DNA of 64,000 nt from an uncultured Altererythrobacter sp. (GTDB lineage Bacteria; Pseudomonadota; Alphaproteobacteria; Sphingomonadales; Sphingomonadaceae). The DNA is taken from positions 1 through 64,000 of the forward strand of contig CAJXNC010000002.1 of NCBI GenBank assembly GCA_913056125.1, given 5' to 3'. The notes under the pieces were generated by a model. The model ran no database searches. It worked only from the letters and a program-made list of their open reading frames with translations, and was not told the DNA's origin. How positions within the stretch are numbered: the first letter of the stretch is position 1; every line of letters begins with the position of its first letter. The translations under genes were made by a program, and so were the position numbers. Shown in pieces: positions 60,623 through 64,000 of the stretch.

Positions 60623-62836
60623 ATGGATATGCGCGAAATGTTGCGTAAGGTGGGTGGAAAGTCCGCCCCGCTTGCGCCTGCGCATGACAATTCCGGCAAG
60701 CCGATCAGCGTGAACCCGCTTTCCGACCGTGAACGCCTGGCCATGCTCGAAGTGTTCGAGGACAATGAGATCGGCTGGTTCTGGGCAACCGACAGCGATG
60801 GGCGGCTGACCTATCTTTCCACTTCTGCAGCAGCCAAGTTCGGCGGGGATCGCAAAGTGGTCGGCGAGTTGCTTAATTCCTTGATCGAGACCGCCGATGA
60901 GAAGGGCGAGGAGGGCGGGGAGCGTCCGTTGAAGTTCTTCCTCGGCTCGCGCACCAAGTTCCAGGATGTCACAGTCAGGCTGAAAGATGTCGAGAACGGC
61001 ATGTGGTGGTCGATCAATGGACGTCCACATTTCGACGAAAATGAACACTTTCTCGGTTTCCGTGGCAGCGCCAAGGATATTTCGCGCCAATTTGCACGGC
61101 AACTGGATGAAAGCCGTCTCGCTCAGTATGATGAGTTGACCGGGCTCGCCAATCGCCACCGCATGACCAAGCGGCTGGATTCGATCCTCGCCACTTTCAA
61201 GCAGTCAAAGCGCTCCTGCGCGCTGCTGATGATGGACCTCGACAAGTTCAAGCAGGTAAATGACACGCTTGGCCATCCAGCTGGCGACGAGCTGTTGCGG
61301 CAAGTCTCGCAGCGGCTGCAGCGTATCGTCGTTTCTCCCGCAGAGATTGGCCGCTTGGGTGGCGACGAATTCCAGATCATCATCCCCGACATGGACGATC
61401 GCGGAGACCTCGGTGAACTGAGCGCAAAGATCATCCAGATGGTCTCGCAGCCGTATTCCCTCGGTGATGACCGGGCAGTCATCGGGGCCTCGGTCGGCAT
61501 TGCCATCGCTCCCTATGACGGGGTGGAGCCGGAAGAACTGGTCAAGAGCGCGGACCTTGCACTCTACGCGGCGAAGGGCGGCGGGCGCGGCCAGTTCCGC
61601 TTCTATGTCGATGACCTTGCCAGTGCGGCAAGGCGACAGCGCGAATTGGGCGAGGAATTGCGCGACGCGCTGGCCAATGACGGGCTGGAGTTGCACTACC
61701 AGCCCATCGTCCGCAGCAAGGACAACAAGGTCGTAGCCTTCGAGGCCTTGATGCGCTGGGACCATCCAGTTCTTGGCCCGATCAGTCCGCAGGTCTTCAT
61801 GCAGGTTGCGGAGGAGACCAATCTCATCAACCGGTTGGGCGAATGGGTACTTCGGTGCGCCTGCCGCGATGCGGCGCAGTGGCCGGGCGACCTGCGGGTG
61901 GCGGTGAATATTTCCGCCAAGCACTTCCTTAATGGCACGCTGCTTTCGGCTGTATCCGAGGCGCTGGAGGAGACGAAACTGCGGCCGGGACGACTGGAGC
62001 TCGAAATCACCGAGGGTGTATTCCTCGGCGAAGCCAAGCAGGTGGACAAGACCTTCGACAAGCTGGGCAAGATGGGTGTCCACCTCGCGCTTGACGATTT
62101 CGGGACCGGATATTCCTCGCTTGCCTATTTGCGCCGTGCGCCCTTTGACAAGATCAAGATCGACCAGAGCTTCGTGCGCGACTGTGCCGAAGAAGGCAAT
62201 TCCAACGCTGCCATCATCACAGCGATCGTCAGCCTGGCAGGCGCGCTCGACATGGAAACCACGGCAGAAGGCCTGGAGACGCTCGACGAACTCAAGCTGG
62301 TCATCGAGCGCGGGGCAACGCAGATTCAGGGCTTCATTTTTTCCATGCCCGTGCCGCAGGACATGGTTATGGAGAAGCTGGGCAGCGGCGATTTCATCTA
62401 CGAACCGATCGGGCCCCTGCGCCATCGTGCCGAGCGAAGGAAAGTGTTCAAGCGCATCGGTGTGATCCATGAAGACCACCGCTATGACGCGGTGCTGCGC
62501 AACATCTCGCGCACGGGTGCGCTGATCGAGGGGATTGTCGGCGTCCCGGTGGGGACGGACCTCGTGCTCGATCTGGGCGGGGGGCAGCTGGCCGTGGCTA
62601 CCGTTCGCCGGACCGAGGAGGCGATGCAGGGCGTCGAATTCGAGGAGCAGCTCGTCAGCGACGGGGCCAACGGCCTCTGTACGCGGCACCGTGTTTCGCC
62701 CTATGCGCTGGCGCAGGCGGGCATGCCGCTGGCCTCGCTTGATGCTGGCGACAGCACGCCTGCGACCCATGTGCCCAGTACCAAGCCGCGCTTCCTGCAG
62801 GTAGAAGTAGCACTGGGGACAAAGCGCGAGAACTAG
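60623..62836 (+). CDS. Cytoplasmic PAS-GGDEF-EAL-PilZ protein
   Basis: 737 residues from ATG 60623, with GGGAG about 9 nt before. PAS (about 30-150, GWFWATD), GGDEF at 246-250, EAL at 374-376 with NISAKHF, EITEGVFL, LALDDFGTGYSSL, IKIDQSFVRD, and PilZ from about residue 605. No membrane helices. The same domain order and high similarity to the gene before it show tandem duplication with loss or gain of the membrane part. The RxxD inhibitory site is absent here too. Confidence 0.9.
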   Translation: MDMREMLRKVGGKSAPLAPAHDNSGKPISVNPLSDRERLAMLEVFEDNEIGWFWATDSDGRLTYLSTSAAAKFGGDRKVVGELLNSLIETADEKGEEGGERPLKFFLGSRTKFQDVTVRLKDVENGMWWSINGRPHFDENEHFLGFRGSAKDISRQFARQLDESRLAQYDELTGLANRHRMTKRLDSILATFKQSKRSCALLMMDLDKFKQVNDTLGHPAGDELLRQVSQRLQRIVVSPAEIGRLGGDEFQIIIPDMDDRGDLGELSAKIIQMVSQPYSLGDDRAVIGASVGIAIAPYDGVEPEELVKSADLALYAAKGGGRGQFRFYVDDLASAARRQRELGEELRDALANDGLELHYQPIVRSKDNKVVAFEALMRWDHPVLGPISPQVFMQVAEETNLINRLGEWVLRCACRDAAQWPGDLRVAVNISAKHFLNGTLLSAVSEALEETKLRPGRLELEITEGVFLGEAKQVDKTFDKLGKMGVHLALDDFGTGYSSLAYLRRAPFDKIKIDQSFVRDCAEEGNSNAAIITAIVSLAGALDMETTAEGLETLDELKLVIERGATQIQGFIFSMPVPQDMVMEKLGSGDFIYEPIGPLRHRAERRKVFKRIGVIHEDHRYDAVLRNISRTGALIEGIVGVPVGTDLVLDLGGGQLAVATVRRTEEAMQGVEFEEQLVSDGANGLCTRHRVSPYALAQAGMPLASLDAGDSTPATHVPSTKPRFLQVEVALGTKREN

Positions 62837-62889
62837 GCGGCAATTCGATCGCTGCTGACAGGGGGCGCGGACATCGCTAAAGGCGCGCG

Positions 62890-64000
62890 ATGACCGAACT
62901 CGCGAATATCAGAAATTTCAGCATCATTGCGCATATCGACCACGGCAAGTCGACGCTTGCCGACCGGCTGATCCAGTTCACCGGCGGCCTGACCGACCGC
63001 GAGATGTCCGAGCAAGTGCTTGATAACATGGATATCGAGCGCGAGCGCGGCATCACCATCAAGGCCCAGACCGTCCGCCTCAACTACACCGCCAAGAATG
63101 GCGAGACCTATGAGCTAAACCTCATGGATACGCCCGGCCATGTCGACTTCGCCTATGAGGTCTCCCGCAGCCTTGCCGCATGCGAAGGCGCGCTCCTCGT
63201 GGTGGACGCCGCGCAAGGCGTGGAGGCGCAGACGCTCGCCAATGTCTACCAGTCGATCGAGCACGACCACGAGATCGTCCCCGTCATCAACAAGATCGAC
63301 CTGCCCGCCGCCGAGCCCGAACGCGTCAAGGAAGAGATCGAGGAGGTCATCGGCCTCGACGCCAGCGAAGCCGTGCTCACCAGCGCCAAGTCGGGCATCG
63401 GGATCGAGGACGTGCTCGAAGCCGTGGTCGCCAAGATCCCGCCGCCCAAGGGCGATCGCGACGCCCCGCTCAAGGCCATGCTGGTCGACAGCTGGTACGA
63501 TCCCTATCTCGGCGTGGTCATCCTCGTGCGCGTCATCGATGGCTGGCTCAAAAAGGGCCTCGAGGTCAAGTTCATGCAGGGCGGCACCACCCACCTGGTG
63601 GACCGCGTCGGCTGCTACGGCCCCAAGCGGATGGACCTGCCCGAGATCGGCCCGGGCGAAATCGGCTTCATCACCGCGCAGATCAAGGAGGTCGAGCAGG
63701 CCCGCGTCGGCGACACCATCACCACGGTGAAGAACGGCGCGCCCACGCCGCTCAAGGGCTATAAGGAAGTCCAGCCAGTGGTGTTTTGCGGCCTGTTCCC
63801 GGTCGATGCGGCGGATTTCGAGAAGCTGCGCGAAAGCATCGGCAAGCTGCGCCTCAACGATGCCAGCTTCAGCTACGAGATGGAAACCAGCGCCGCGCTC
63901 GGCTTCGGTTTCCGCTGCGGCTTCCTCGGCCTGCTGCACCTCGAAATCATCCAGGAACGGCTCAGCCGCGAATATGATCTGGACCTGATTACCACTGCGC
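62890..64000 (+). CDS. lepA: Elongation factor 4 (LepA), cut by window end
   Basis: About 370 residues of the roughly 600. GTPase motifs are in order: G1 [10 protein letters not shown]2 RERGITI, G3 DTPGH, G4 NKID. Then comes the LepA-like domain II with [15 protein letters not shown]. LepA is a translational GTPase that acts on stalled or mis-translocated ribosomes. ATG 62890 has AAAGGCG upstream. The stop lies beyond the window. Confidence 0.96.
   Translation, partial: MTELANIRNFSIIAHIDHGKSTLADRLIQFTGGLTDREMSEQVLDNMDIERERGITIKAQTVRLNYTAKNGETYELNLMDTPGHVDFAYEVSRSLAACEGALLVVDAAQGVEAQTLANVYQSIEHDHEIVPVINKIDLPAAEPERVKEEIEEVIGLDASEAVLTSAKSGIGIEDVLEAVVAKIPPPKGDRDAPLKAMLVDSWYDPYLGVVILVRVIDGWLKKGLEVKFMQGGTTHLVDRVGCYGPKRMDLPEIGPGEIGFITAQIKEVEQARVGDTITTVKNGAPTPLKGYKEVQPVVFCGLFPVDAADFEKLRESIGKLRLNDASFSYEMETSAALGFGFRCGFLGLLHLEIIQERLSREYDLDLITTA

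Noticed and set aside
61205-62770. 521-codon minus-strand frame antisense to the second GGDEF-EAL gene
   Set aside because: Same codon-bias artefact; the sense frame has all expected motifs.

Overview
The window reads as chromosomal core genome of an alphaproteobacterium of the order Sphingomonadales, most likely family Erythrobacteraceae. This rests on the high-GC coding style, the separate F0 ATP synthase operon with paired b and b' subunits, the purB / lapA-pyrF-trpF-trpB-trpA-accD-folC order, the FYDLN-acid protein next to a tRNA-Ala and ffh, and Ala/Glu-rich tails on ribosomal proteins. No 16S gene is present, so the family assignment is inference. I see no integrase, transposase, CRISPR array, toxin-antitoxin pair, phage block or obvious island.

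Layout. 1-2836: two tandem secreted G8-domain proteins (the first cut by the window edge) with matching 5' UTR hairpins. 2977-7288: UvrD-type helicase, a small secreted protein, rsmD, an RluB-type pseudouridine synthase and a 64-residue CxxC protein. 7417-8754: AmpG-like permease. 8761-17800: a long minus-strand block carrying folC, accD, trpA, trpB, trpF, two small genes, pyrF, lapA, purB and radC. 17868-21756: a YdbH/YnbE/YdbL envelope module. 21909-24500: F0 ATP synthase genes, closed by a terminator. 24612-32132: NAD(P)-binding protein, gloB, VOC protein, rpsA with a structured leader, an Mpo1-like protein, cmk coupled to two tiny membrane proteins, a DUF411 protein and aroA. 32311-38442: FYDLN protein, tRNA-Ala(GGC), then ffh-rpsP-rimM-(three unusual genes)-trmD-rplS. 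38692-44079: permease, asd, lipoprotein, DUF4336 protein, hydrolase and a beta-propeller lipoprotein. 44247-45497: rpsF-rpsR-rplI. 45721-49834: DUF808 membrane protein, two small unknowns, and a divergent Mur-type ligase head to head with an S66 L,D-carboxypeptidase. 49863-54457: fabD, fabG, SGNH hydrolase, NTT-like carrier and a Tat-exported aldo/keto reductase. 54747-57613: dnaN, a secreted protein and an adrenodoxin-type reductase. 57764-62836: two tandem PAS-GGDEF-EAL-PilZ proteins. 62890-64000: lepA, cut by the window edge.

How the parts work together. Most of the window is information processing (SRP, ribosomal proteins and their maturation enzymes, DNA clamp, helicase) and central biosynthesis (tryptophan, pyrimidine, purine, folate, fatty acid and aromatic precursors). 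The parts least like textbook operons are the G8 tandem pair, the three-gene insert between rimM and trmD (including a glycine-rich-domain protein and a TIGR04222 protein), the Mur-type ligase with a GTSGKST P-loop paired with an S66 peptidase, and the twin c-di-GMP proteins, each preceded by a palindromic element. I found no clear-cut new defence or mobile system; these are the best candidates for novelty.
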